NCBI GenBank assembly: GCA_947254665.1
Contig: CAMYEJ010000021.1
Coordinates: 1-13,359 of the forward strand
Source of the DNA: an uncultured Peptoniphilus sp.
GTDB lineage: Bacteria; Bacillota; Clostridia; Tissierellales; Peptoniphilaceae
Reading direction: 5' to 3'
DNA: 13,359 nucleotides
The notes beneath the pieces were generated by a model that worked only from the letters and a program-made list of their open reading frames with translations, was not told the DNA's origin and made no database searches. A program made the position numbers and the translations under genes. Of the stretch, positions 7,447-13,350 are shown piece after piece; positions within the stretch are counted from its first letter, which is position 1; every line of letters begins with the position of its first letter.

Positions 7447-8544
7447 TTAATTTAATGCTTCTTCAAGATTCTTTAGATTATCTCTCATAACTACGAAGTA
7501 ATCTAAACCTTTATTCATGTCGTCTTCACTAATTCCTTCGATTGGATTTAAAGTTCTTACTTCTGCTCCAGTTTCTTTTGAAATAGTTTCAACTATTTTT
7601 GGATTCATAGCTTCTTCTGTAAATATTATCTTGATGCCTTTTTCTTTTACAAGTTCGATTATTTCTTTAATAGTCTTAGCATCTGGTTCAGATTCAGCCA
7701 TAACTCCTTCGATTCCCTTTTGAGTTAGTCCATATTCATTACATAGATACCCAAAAGCCTCATGGCTTACTACAATTTCATTTGATTTGATATTTGCAAG
7801 TCCATCTTTATATTCGCTGTCTAGTTTTGTAAGCTCATCTGTATATTTTTTAAGATTTTCTTCGTAGAAATCTTTGTTTTCTTCATCAAGAGCAACTACT
7901 GCATCTGTAATATTTTTAAGCATTATTTGTGCATTCTTTGGACTTAACCATACGTGTGGATCATTTGGTCCATGATGATGATGGTGATGTCCGTGTTCAT
8001 GTTCATCGTGGTTGTGATTATTTTCGTTATGATTTCCATTGTCATGGTTATGATTTTCATTATTGTGGTTGTTGTGGTGGTTGTGATTGTTGTGGTCGTG
8101 GTCTTCATCTTCGTGATCGTGGTCATGATCTTCGTCTTCGTGTTCATGTTCTTCGTGGTTAGCTAAAAGATTTACACCTTCAGATGCTTCAACGAATTTA
8201 ATGTCCTTATTGATTGCTGATTTTACTTTATCTATATAGGATTCAAGTCCAGCACCATTGTAGATGAATAGATCTGCATTTGTAATGTTTTTCATATCCT
8301 CTGCAGATGGTTCAAAGTCGTGGGCGCTTTGGTTGCCTGATTCTAGGTAGACTACGTTCATCTTATCTCCAACGATTTTCTTTGTAAAATCATAGATTGG
8401 ATAGATGGTTGTGTAGATGGTTTTAGTAGTTCCATCACTTGTTTCGTTTGATGCGCTATTTGTAGTTTTATTGTTTGATTTGCAGCCTACAAGAAGTACA
8501 CTTAGCGCAAGTACTACTGCAAAATATTTCTTAATGTTATTCAT
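7447..8544 (-). CDS. znuA: Metal-binding lipoprotein of zinc ABC importer (ZnuA/AdcA type) with long His-rich loop
   Basis: The extracellular solute-binding protein of the importer, a cluster A-I (TroA/ZnuA) family member of 365 residues. The N-terminus is a lipoprotein signal with lipobox LVGC (Cys21), so it is anchored to the outer face of the membrane. Likely metal ligands are H75 (in SAHDFEPS), H197 (in DPHVWLSP) and H261 (in VSHEAFGY), with an acidic residue in FTEEAMNP (about 310-311) as the fourth. A large loop (about residues 129-191) is almost all His, Asp, Glu and Asn, which in this family marks zinc rather than manganese uptake. The ATG has AGGAGG 4 nt upstream. It is the first gene of the seven-gene operon and is divergent from rpmB, with a candidate promoter and dyads in between. 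Zinc as substrate is inferred from family plus the His-rich loop. Confidence 0.93.
   Translation of the reverse strand: MNNIKKYFAVVLALSVLLVGCKSNNKTTNSASNETSDGTTKTIYTTIYPIYDFTKKIVGDKMNVVYLESGNQSAHDFEPSAEDMKNITNADLFIYNGAGLESYIDKVKSAINKDIKFVEASEGVNLLANHEEHEHEDEDHDHDHEDEDHDHNNHNHHNNHNNENHNHDNGNHNENNHNHDEHEHGHHHHHHGPNDPHVWLSPKNAQIMLKNITDAVVALDEENKDFYEENLKKYTDELTKLDSEYKDGLANIKSNEIVVSHEAFGYLCNEYGLTQKGIEGVMAESEPDAKTIKEIIELVKEKGIKIIFTEEAMNPKIVETISKETGAEVRTLNPIEGISEDDMNKGLDYFVVMRDNLKNLEEALN
7972..8157 (-). repeat. Low-complexity His/Asp/Glu/Asn-coding tract within znuA
   Basis: About 62 codons made mostly of CAY, GAY, AAY and GAR, ending in a run of six His just before GPNDPHVWL. As DNA it is a degenerate trinucleotide-like repeat, which makes spurious open frames in the other frames. 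In the protein it is the exposed metal-trapping loop of the binding lipoprotein. It is a likely site of length variation between strains. Confidence 0.85.
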
Positions 8545-8598
8545 ATTTCCTCCTGTATTATCATTAAAAAATTTGAGTTCATTTTTTTTAAAATTTTT

Positions 8599-8613
8599 CT
8601 AAATGATATTTAG
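8599..8613. promoter_or_regulatory. Candidate 15-bp operator dyad upstream of znuA
   Basis: CTAAATGATATTTAG has 6-bp perfect arms (CTAAAT / ATTTAG) around GAT. The 15-bp, 7-1-7-like layout recalls boxes of Fur-family regulators (Zur, Fur, PerR), but it does not match a textbook consensus. It lies about 55 nt upstream of the lipoprotein start, in the likely 5' leader. Assignment to a regulator is inference. Confidence 0.3.
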
Positions 8614-8647
8614 TTGAACATCGGTGCATAAATACATATGTCCAGGT

Positions 8648-8667
8648 ATTCATAAATAATAATGAAT
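8648..8667. promoter_or_regulatory. Candidate 20-bp operator dyad at the znuA transcription start
   Basis: ATTCAT and ATGAAT are 6-bp arms around an 8-nt AT-rich centre. The dyad lies just downstream of the predicted -10 box for the minus-strand promoter (8680-8685), where a bound repressor would block transcription. A metal-responsive repressor is plausible from the genes controlled, but no consensus is matched. Confidence 0.3.
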
Positions 8668-8679
8668 CTCATAATCTAT

Positions 8680-8707
8680 ATATTACCACTTCTTAAAATT
8701 TTTTCAA
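8680..8707 (-). promoter_or_regulatory. Candidate sigma-A promoter for the znu operon
   Basis: On the minus strand TTGAAA (8702-8707) is followed after 16 nt by TAATAT (8680-8685). Transcription would start near 8673 and leave a leader of about 130 nt before the lipoprotein start. It is back to back with the first rpmB promoter, the two -35 boxes lying about 13 nt apart. Confidence 0.45.
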
Positions 8708-8720
8708 ATATTATTTTTTC

Positions 8721-8749
8721 TGGACAATTTTTAAAAAAAAGTATATAAT
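8721..8749 (+). promoter_or_regulatory. Candidate sigma-A promoter P1 for rpmB
   Basis: TGGACA (8721-8726), an exact 17-nt spacer, and the consensus TATAAT (8744-8749). This is the best promoter match in the window and faces rpmB, giving a leader of about 80 nt. Confidence 0.65.
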
Positions 8750-8776
8750 CTATTGGTACATTATGAGCTGAAAAAT

Positions 8777-8806
8777 TTGCAATTATATATTAAACTGTGT
8801 TAAAAT
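8777..8806 (+). promoter_or_regulatory. Candidate second promoter P2 for rpmB
   Basis: TTGCAA (8777-8782), an 18-nt spacer and TAAAAT (8801-8806), closer to the gene than P1. Transcription would start near 8813, just upstream of the ribosome binding site GGAGG (8826-8830), which has a normal 7-nt gap to the ATG. Tandem promoters are common for ribosomal protein genes. Confidence 0.45.
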
Positions 8807-8837
8807 ATAGAGTGCAATTAAGAATGGAGGTGGCACT

Positions 8838-9029
8838 ATGGCAAAAAAATGTGAAATCTGTGGAAAACAAAGAGTATTTGGTAATACAATATCTTTCTCA
8901 CATAAAAGAGGTAATAGATCTTGGGCTCCTAACCTAAGAAGAGTAAGAGCCGTTGTTAACGGAACTACAAAAAGAATCGACGTTTGTACTAGATGCTTAA
9001 GAAGCGGTAAGGTAGAAAGAGCACTTTAA
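8838..9029 (+). CDS. rpmB: 50S ribosomal protein L28 (zinc-ribbon, four-cysteine form)
   Basis: A 63-residue structural protein of the large ribosomal subunit. The sequence is basic and begins MAKKCEICGK, with the typical core HKRGNRSWAPNLRRV and the C-terminal CTRC. It has two CxxC pairs (C5/C8 and C50/C53), so it is the C-plus type of L28 that binds zinc, not the zinc-free paralogue that Zur controls in some bacteria. The ATG is preceded by GGAGG with a 7-nt gap. It is the only plus-strand gene in the window, a single-gene unit with two candidate promoters upstream and two tandem terminators downstream. It is divergent from the zinc importer operon. Length and sequence are full and normal. 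Confidence 0.97.
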   Translation: MAKKCEICGKQRVFGNTISFSHKRGNRSWAPNLRRVRAVVNGTTKRIDVCTRCLRSGKVERAL

Positions 9030-9059
9030 GGCTTCCTATTTAATTAGAAGCCTTTTTTT
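9028..9059 (+). terminator. First rho-independent terminator of rpmB
   Basis: Stem AAGGCTTC / GAAGCCTT (9028-9035 and 9047-9054), 8 bp, 11-nt loop, then a run of T. The left arm overlaps the rpmB stop codon. Confidence 0.88.
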
Positions 9060-9082
9060 AACCTTCTCTTGGAGGTTTTTTT
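9060..9082 (+). terminator. Second, tandem terminator after rpmB
   Basis: Seven-bp stem AACCTTC / GGAGGTT (one G-T pair) with TCTT loop (9060-9077), running into T up to 9082. It lies directly after the T tract of the first terminator. Confidence 0.7.
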
Positions 9083-9103
9083 ATTGCATAAATTTATAAA
9101 AAT

Positions 9104-9132
9104 AAAGCCCCCAAAATTTTTGGAGGCTTTTT
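9104..9132. terminator. Bidirectional terminator between rpmB and the acetyltransferase gene
   Basis: A long stem AAAGCC-C-CCAAA / TTTGG-A-GGCTTT with one internal mismatch and a 3-nt loop. On the minus strand it is followed by TTTATTTTT, so it can end the acetyltransferase transcript, whose stop codon is about 60 nt away. On the plus strand it is a third stop signal after rpmB. Confidence 0.75.
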
Positions 9133-9188
9133 GTATAATTCTTTTTTATTAAAAATTTTTTCACTTTTAATTTTAAAATTTTTAAATT

Positions 9189-9680
9189 TTAATTATTTTT
9201 TGAAATCTTTTGAAATGCTTCTCTTGGACTTCCGTCATCTATCTTTATTACACCACAATAGGTAAATCCATTTTCTCTTATCTTATCAAGCATCTTATGA
9301 TTGTTTTTGTGGGTGTCTATTCTTAGATTTTCATATTTTTCTTCAGAAAACTTTATAATTTCTGACATAATTCCTCTTGCTTTTCCAGAGCTTGCCACTC
9401 TATGTAAGGTCGCATAAGGCTCATCGTTTAACCATTTGCCATCTATTTCAAGATATGTTTTATCTTCCCCATATATAAGTGCAAATGCACCTACAATTTC
9501 ATCAAAATCTACTACCTTGTAGAGATTTTTATTTTCTATATCCCTTTCCAAAGTTTCTTTCGATGGTTTGTTATCTCCCCACTGGGTTTTATTTCCGCTA
9601 TTTTTCATAAATTCTCTAGCTTCTCTATATATTTCTAGAAGTTTATCGAGATCAGTTTTCTTTGCTAATTCTATTTTCAT
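9189..9680 (-). CDS. GNAT-family N-acetyltransferase
   Basis: A 163-residue protein with the GNAT layout: an N-terminal IELAKKTDLDKLLEIYREAREF start (1-23), a central strand pair (VVDFDEIVGAFALIYG, 56-71), the acetyl-CoA binding strand-helix LHRVASSGKARGIMSEIIKF (92-111), and a C-terminal IDTHKNNHKM...GFTYCGVI (121-145) that is common to many GNAT enzymes. Motif A is partly degenerate: ASSGKARGI in place of RxxGxG/A. The substrate cannot be told. The ATG has GGAG 5 nt upstream. It lies 55 nt after the hydrogenase gene with a hairpin between. No clear promoter of its own was seen, so read-through from the hydrogenase operon is possible. Probably cytoplasmic, acting on a small molecule or protein amine. 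Confidence 0.85.
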   Translation of the reverse strand: MKIELAKKTDLDKLLEIYREAREFMKNSGNKTQWGDNKPSKETLERDIENKNLYKVVDFDEIVGAFALIYGEDKTYLEIDGKWLNDEPYATLHRVASSGKARGIMSEIIKFSEEKYENLRIDTHKNNHKMLDKIRENGFTYCGVIKIDDGSPREAFQKISKNN

Positions 9681-9703
9681 AATTTCTCCATGTAAATAAA
9701 TTG

Positions 9704-9725
9704 TACCCAGGATTTCTCCTGGGTA
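9704..9725. terminator. Hairpin after the hydrogenase gene (probable terminator or attenuator)
   Basis: A perfect 9-bp stem TACCCAGGA / TCCTGGGTA with a 4-nt loop, starting 10 nt after the hydrogenase stop codon. On the minus strand the tail is CAATTTATTT, only moderately U-rich. On the plus strand it is ATTTTTTAATTTT, a better tail, although no plus-strand gene points at it. It may be a partial terminator that lets some transcripts continue into the acetyltransferase gene. Confidence 0.65.
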
Positions 9726-9735
9726 TTTTTTAATT

Positions 9736-11469
9736 TTAGTTATTTATTTTATGTTCTGTGTGAAGTAACATGTGAGCCTTAAATGATAGTGGTTTACCTA
9801 GGTATTCATCGTAAAGTTTCTTTATATCTGGATTGTCATGGGAACATCTATATTCGTAATTATCATCTAGTTTATAAAGTTTCTTTCCTCTTTCAAAGGC
9901 TTTTTCTTGTCCATCGTGGATTATTTGTCCGCCGCCGCCTACACAGCCTCCAGGACACGCCATAACTTCTACGAAGTCATAGTTTGCTTCGCCTTTGTCA
10001 ATTCTTTCTAGTAGCTCTCTAGTGTTTCCTAGTCCACTTACTACTGCTGTCCTTACCTTTACACCATCTATATCGAATTCAGATTCTCTGATTCCGCTAC
10101 CATCTTTAGAACCGTCATTTCTAACTCTTAGGAATGCATCGTTTGGAGGATTTTCTCCTTTCAATGTGAAGTATGCAGTTCTAAGTGCTGCTTCCATAAC
10201 CCCACCGGTTGCTCCGAAGATTACTCCTGCTCCAGTTCCATCTTCCATTGGATTGTCACTAGGTATATCTTCTAGATCAGCTATATTTATATGAGCTGAT
10301 TTAATCATCCTTGTCAATTCTCTAGTGGTTATAACTATATCTGTTTCATGACCTGCAAATTCTCCATAGTACATATCCATTTCTCTTTCAGCTTTCTTAG
10401 CCACACATGGCATTACTGAAATTGCGATTATGTCGTTAGGATTCTTGCCAACCTTTTCTGCAAAGTAGGATTTCATTACTGCACCGAACATTTGTTGCGG
10501 TGATTTTGCAGTTGAAAGACTGCTTAGCATATGTGGAAACTCTGTCTTTACAAATCTTACCCAGCCTGGACAACATGATGTAAACATTGGTCTTTCCTTT
10601 AAGTCTCCCGCTGTAAATCTTTCTAAGAATTCACTTGCTTCTTCCATAATGGTTAGGTCCGCACCGAATACTGTATCAAATACGTAGTCTGCCCCCATCT
10701 TTTTAAGGGCGTCAAAAATCTTACCTACTGGTGCTTCTTCTTCAGATAGTCCCATTTGTTCTGCCCAGGATGCACGTACTGCTGGTGCAACTTGTACTAC
10801 TACTGTCTTAGTTTTATCTTCAAGGGCATTCCATGCCTTTTCAGTGTCGTCTCTTTCTGATAGAGCTCCTACTGGACAATGGGTTATACATTGACCACAT
10901 AGTGAACAATTTGCATCTTCTATCTTTCTTCCGCCAGTTACGTTTACTGTTGTTCTAGCTCCAGTACCTTCTAGTCCCCAGACATTTAGACTTTGCATCT
11001 TGTCGCAGACTTGGATACATCTCATACATTTAATACATCTAGTAGAATCACGGATAAGTGGGAAGTTATTGTTCCATTCTTGTTTTTCTAGATGTTCTTC
11101 ATATGGGATTTCTCTAATATTTAAATCATAGGTTAAATCTTGAAGAGAACAGTTTTGGTTTCTTGCACAGGACACACATTTATTTGAGTGTTGTGAAAGA
11201 AGTAGTTCCACTGTAGTTTTTCTATGAGATCTTACCTTTTTAGAGTTGGTTAAAACTTCCATACCTTCAAGTACAACATTGTTACATGAAGTTATAAGCT
11301 TATCTTTTCCATCTACTTCAACTACACATACTCTACATGCAGCTATTTCATTCAAATCTTTTAAGTAACAGAGTCTAGGAATGTGAATTCCTACAGATTC
11401 TGCAGCTTCCATAATAGTAGTTTGTTCAGGAACAGATACTTTTTTTCCATCAATAGTTAAGTTTACCAT
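9736..11469 (-). CDS. hydA: [FeFe] hydrogenase catalytic subunit, multi-cluster (HydA type, group A)
   Basis: A 577-residue cytoplasmic enzyme that makes or uses H2. The N-terminal module (1-75) is a 2Fe-2S domain with C34, C45, C48 and C62. Next is the His-ligated 4Fe-4S site H94/C98/C101/C107, then a double 4Fe-4S ferredoxin domain (C145, C148, C151, C155 and C188, C191, C194, C198). The H-cluster domain follows with all three signatures: TSCCPGW (297-303), MPCVAKKAE (353-361) and EVMACPGGCVGGGGQ (501-515). Cluster ligands C300, C355, C505 and C509 and the proton-relay C299 are all present, so an active enzyme is expected. The start overlaps the upstream gene by 7 nt; GGAGG lies 12 nt upstream, a long gap. 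The immediate partner is a NuoF/GltD-like fusion, so NAD(P)H rather than ferredoxin alone is the likely electron source. Maturases HydEFG are not in the window. The small C-terminal region (540-577) looks normal for NAD-linked forms. Confidence 0.95.
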   Translation of the reverse strand: MVNLTIDGKKVSVPEQTTIMEAAESVGIHIPRLCYLKDLNEIAACRVCVVEVDGKDKLITSCNNVVLEGMEVLTNSKKVRSHRKTTVELLLSQHSNKCVSCARNQNCSLQDLTYDLNIREIPYEEHLEKQEWNNNFPLIRDSTRCIKCMRCIQVCDKMQSLNVWGLEGTGARTTVNVTGGRKIEDANCSLCGQCITHCPVGALSERDDTEKAWNALEDKTKTVVVQVAPAVRASWAEQMGLSEEEAPVGKIFDALKKMGADYVFDTVFGADLTIMEEASEFLERFTAGDLKERPMFTSCCPGWVRFVKTEFPHMLSSLSTAKSPQQMFGAVMKSYFAEKVGKNPNDIIAISVMPCVAKKAEREMDMYYGEFAGHETDIVITTRELTRMIKSAHINIADLEDIPSDNPMEDGTGAGVIFGATGGVMEAALRTAYFTLKGENPPNDAFLRVRNDGSKDGSGIRESEFDIDGVKVRTAVVSGLGNTRELLERIDKGEANYDFVEVMACPGGCVGGGGQIIHDGQEKAFERGKKLYKLDDNYEYRCSHDNPDIKKLYDEYLGKPLSFKAHMLLHTEHKINN

Positions 11470-13295
11470 CTATGTTCCCTGCCTCCTTTAAATACGCCGT
11501 ATCCAAAGTGGTCACAACGAAGACATCTAGATGCTTCTTGTAATCCTTCTGATAGGGTCATACAGTTTTCTACTCCTTCGAAGTCGCAGACTCTTTCACT
11601 GCTATCTCTCTCAGTCATATTTACTCTTGCACATGGGCTCTTGTCCTCGATTCCTATTTCAGGAATATCTATATCCACTGATATTATGTGGTGATATCCG
11701 AGGTAGGAGTCGATATTTGCCGCTACAACTTTAGCAGCTGCAATAGCCTTGATAACAGAAGCTGGTCCTGAAGTACAGTCTCCTCCAGCGAATACTCCTG
11801 GGAATTCTTCTATCGCTCCTGTTTTATCTGTGACAAATCTTCCCCATTTAACTGGAAATCCTAAATCTTCAAAATATTTAGTTTCGATATTTTGTCCGAT
11901 TGCAACTATAAGGTATTCGCAAGGAATGAATTGATCTTCTTCCCCTGTTGGTTTTATGCTTGCTCTTCCATCTTTTATATTACTAATCATCTGTGGTGTT
12001 ACCCAAAGACCTTTTAGTTTTCCTTCTTCATCAAATTCTAGCTTTGAAGGAGCCTTTAAAGTTACAAGTTCTATACCTTCAGATACTGCACCTTCAATCT
12101 CTCCAGGTAGAGCAGTCATGTCCGCTACTCTTCTTCTGTAAACTATAGAAACTTTTTCTGCTCCGAGCCTCTTAGCAGTTCTAACTGCATCCATAGACAC
12201 GTTACCACCACCAACAACTGCTACGTGTTTGCCTGTTAAGTCGATCTTATCTCCAACTCCAACGGCTCTTAAAAATTCTACCGCAGATACTATATTTTCA
12301 GCAGCTTCTCCTTCAAGGCCAAGCTTCTTATCTGTACTTGCCCCTACTGTTATAAGCACTGCATCATATTCTTTTTGTAGGTCTTCTATACTTAAATCAA
12401 CGCCAATCTTAACTCCGTGGATTACTTCTACTCCAGTCTTAAGAATTGCGTTTATATCTTCGTCAAGTCTTTCTTTTGGGAGTCTATAATTTGGTATACC
12501 ATATCTAAGCATACCTCCAAGTTCTGGTAGCATTTCATAAACTACAGTACTATGTCCCATAAGTTGTAAGTAGTATGCTGCACTTAGTCCTCCTGGACCT
12601 CCACCTAGGATAGCTATTCTCTTACCAGTGGATGGACCACATTCTGGTGGATCTACAAATCCAGCGTAATCCGCTGCCATTCTCTTTAGACCTCTTATAT
12701 TTATGGCATCATCCATCATATTTCTTCTACATTTTTCTTCACATGGATGTTCGCAAATAAATCCGCATGTAGTTGGGAAAGGGTTATCCTTTCTAATAAG
12801 CCTAACCGCATCTGCAAATCTTTGCTCCCTTATAAGTGCAATATAACCTGGAACGTCTACCCTAGCTGGACAAAGCGCAACACAAGGAACTGGTTGAGCA
12901 TATGTGAAATTACATCTTCCATGAAGAATATGTTCTTCGTAATCATCTCTAAATCCAATAAGTCCTTTATAAACCATGTTGGCTGCTTCGTAACCTATTG
13001 CACAGTCAGATGATTCCATAGCTGTAAGTGCTGTCTGTTCTATAACATCAAGTGTTTCCAAAGTAGCATTGCCATCTAGTACATCTTTTATTAGTTTTGC
13101 AAGTTGTGCTAGACCAACTCTACAAGGAACACATTTTCCGCAGGTTTGTGCATGACATAGTTCTACAAAAACTCTAGCCATATCTACTGGGCATAGTCCT
13201 GGTGGTGAAGATTCAATTCTTCTTTCCAAGTCTTTATAAAGACTATCCATTACTATATTCGCTTGTTTAGGCGAAATAATTTCTAAACGACTCAT
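11463..13295 (-). CDS. NuoF-type 4Fe-4S domain fused to GltD-like FAD/NAD(P)H oxidoreductase, hydrogenase partner
   Basis: A 610-residue electron-transfer flavoprotein. Residues about 35-120 hold the C-terminal Fe-S domain of NuoF (TCGKCVPCRVG, 51-61, with C52, C55, C58 and a fourth ligand at C98), but the NADH/FMN domain of NuoF is missing. From about 128 it is like the glutamate synthase small subunit GltD: a Cys-rich 4Fe-4S region (C138, C142, C177, C181, C185, C189), an FAD Rossmann motif GGGPGGLSAA (231-240), a NAD(P) Rossmann motif VVGGGNVSMDA (360-370) followed by YRRRV (386-390), typical of NADPH forms, and the second FAD motif GGDCTSGPASVI (504-515). The tail carries RCLRCD (590-595). 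No GltB is present, so it is not a glutamate synthase. It overlaps hydA by 7 nt and surely forms a complex with it. AAGGGGGAG precedes the ATG by 4 nt. Cofactor choice between NADH and NADPH is inferred only. Confidence 0.9.
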   Translation of the reverse strand: MSRLEIISPKQANIVMDSLYKDLERRIESSPPGLCPVDMARVFVELCHAQTCGKCVPCRVGLAQLAKLIKDVLDGNATLETLDVIEQTALTAMESSDCAIGYEAANMVYKGLIGFRDDYEEHILHGRCNFTYAQPVPCVALCPARVDVPGYIALIREQRFADAVRLIRKDNPFPTTCGFICEHPCEEKCRRNMMDDAINIRGLKRMAADYAGFVDPPECGPSTGKRIAILGGGPGGLSAAYYLQLMGHSTVVYEMLPELGGMLRYGIPNYRLPKERLDEDINAILKTGVEVIHGVKIGVDLSIEDLQKEYDAVLITVGASTDKKLGLEGEAAENIVSAVEFLRAVGVGDKIDLTGKHVAVVGGGNVSMDAVRTAKRLGAEKVSIVYRRRVADMTALPGEIEGAVSEGIELVTLKAPSKLEFDEEGKLKGLWVTPQMISNIKDGRASIKPTGEEDQFIPCEYLIVAIGQNIETKYFEDLGFPVKWGRFVTDKTGAIEEFPGVFAGGDCTSGPASVIKAIAAAKVVAANIDSYLGYHHIISVDIDIPEIGIEDKSPCARVNMTERDSSERVCDFEGVENCMTLSEGLQEASRCLRCDHFGYGVFKGGREHRW

Positions 13296-13322
13296 AAAAC
13301 TCCCCCTTATGCATCTAATATA

Positions 13323-13350
13323 ATTATAACATATTTCGGAATATAAACAA
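13323..13350 (-). promoter_or_regulatory. Candidate sigma-A promoter of the hydrogenase operon, with a dyad in its spacer
   Basis: On the minus strand TTGTTT (13345-13350), a 16-nt spacer and TATAAT (13323-13328) with an upstream TG that makes it an extended -10. Transcription would start near 13316, about 20 nt before the first start codon. The spacer holds a near-perfect dyad (plus strand 13331-13344, ATATTTCGGAATAT), a natural place for a repressor. Confidence 0.6.

Noticed and set aside
7972..8157. Possible CRISPR or tandem repeat array
   Set aside because: The repetition is only at codon level with no fixed unit, no spacers of constant length, and no cas genes nearby.
7929..8166. Several open frames on both strands over the His-rich tract
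   Set aside because: They are shadows of the CAY/GAY/AAY repeats: products are runs of Thr/Met/Ile, Val/Met/Ile or Asp/Cys/Gly, and the true frame encodes a standard binding lipoprotein.
8545..8837. A metal or metabolite riboswitch in the leader of the zinc operon
   Set aside because: The leader is very AT-rich with only short A/T stems; no recognised aptamer core or terminator/antiterminator pair was seen.
9995..10294. A 99-codon plus-strand open frame opposite hydA
   Set aside because: Antisense to a conserved hydrogenase domain; content is Ser/Pro/Leu-rich as expected for the reverse strand.
11463..13295. Glutamate synthase small subunit
   Set aside because: The GltD-like part is clear, but the extra NuoF-type domain, the overlap with hydA and the absence of a GltB gene make a hydrogenase electron-transfer role far more likely.
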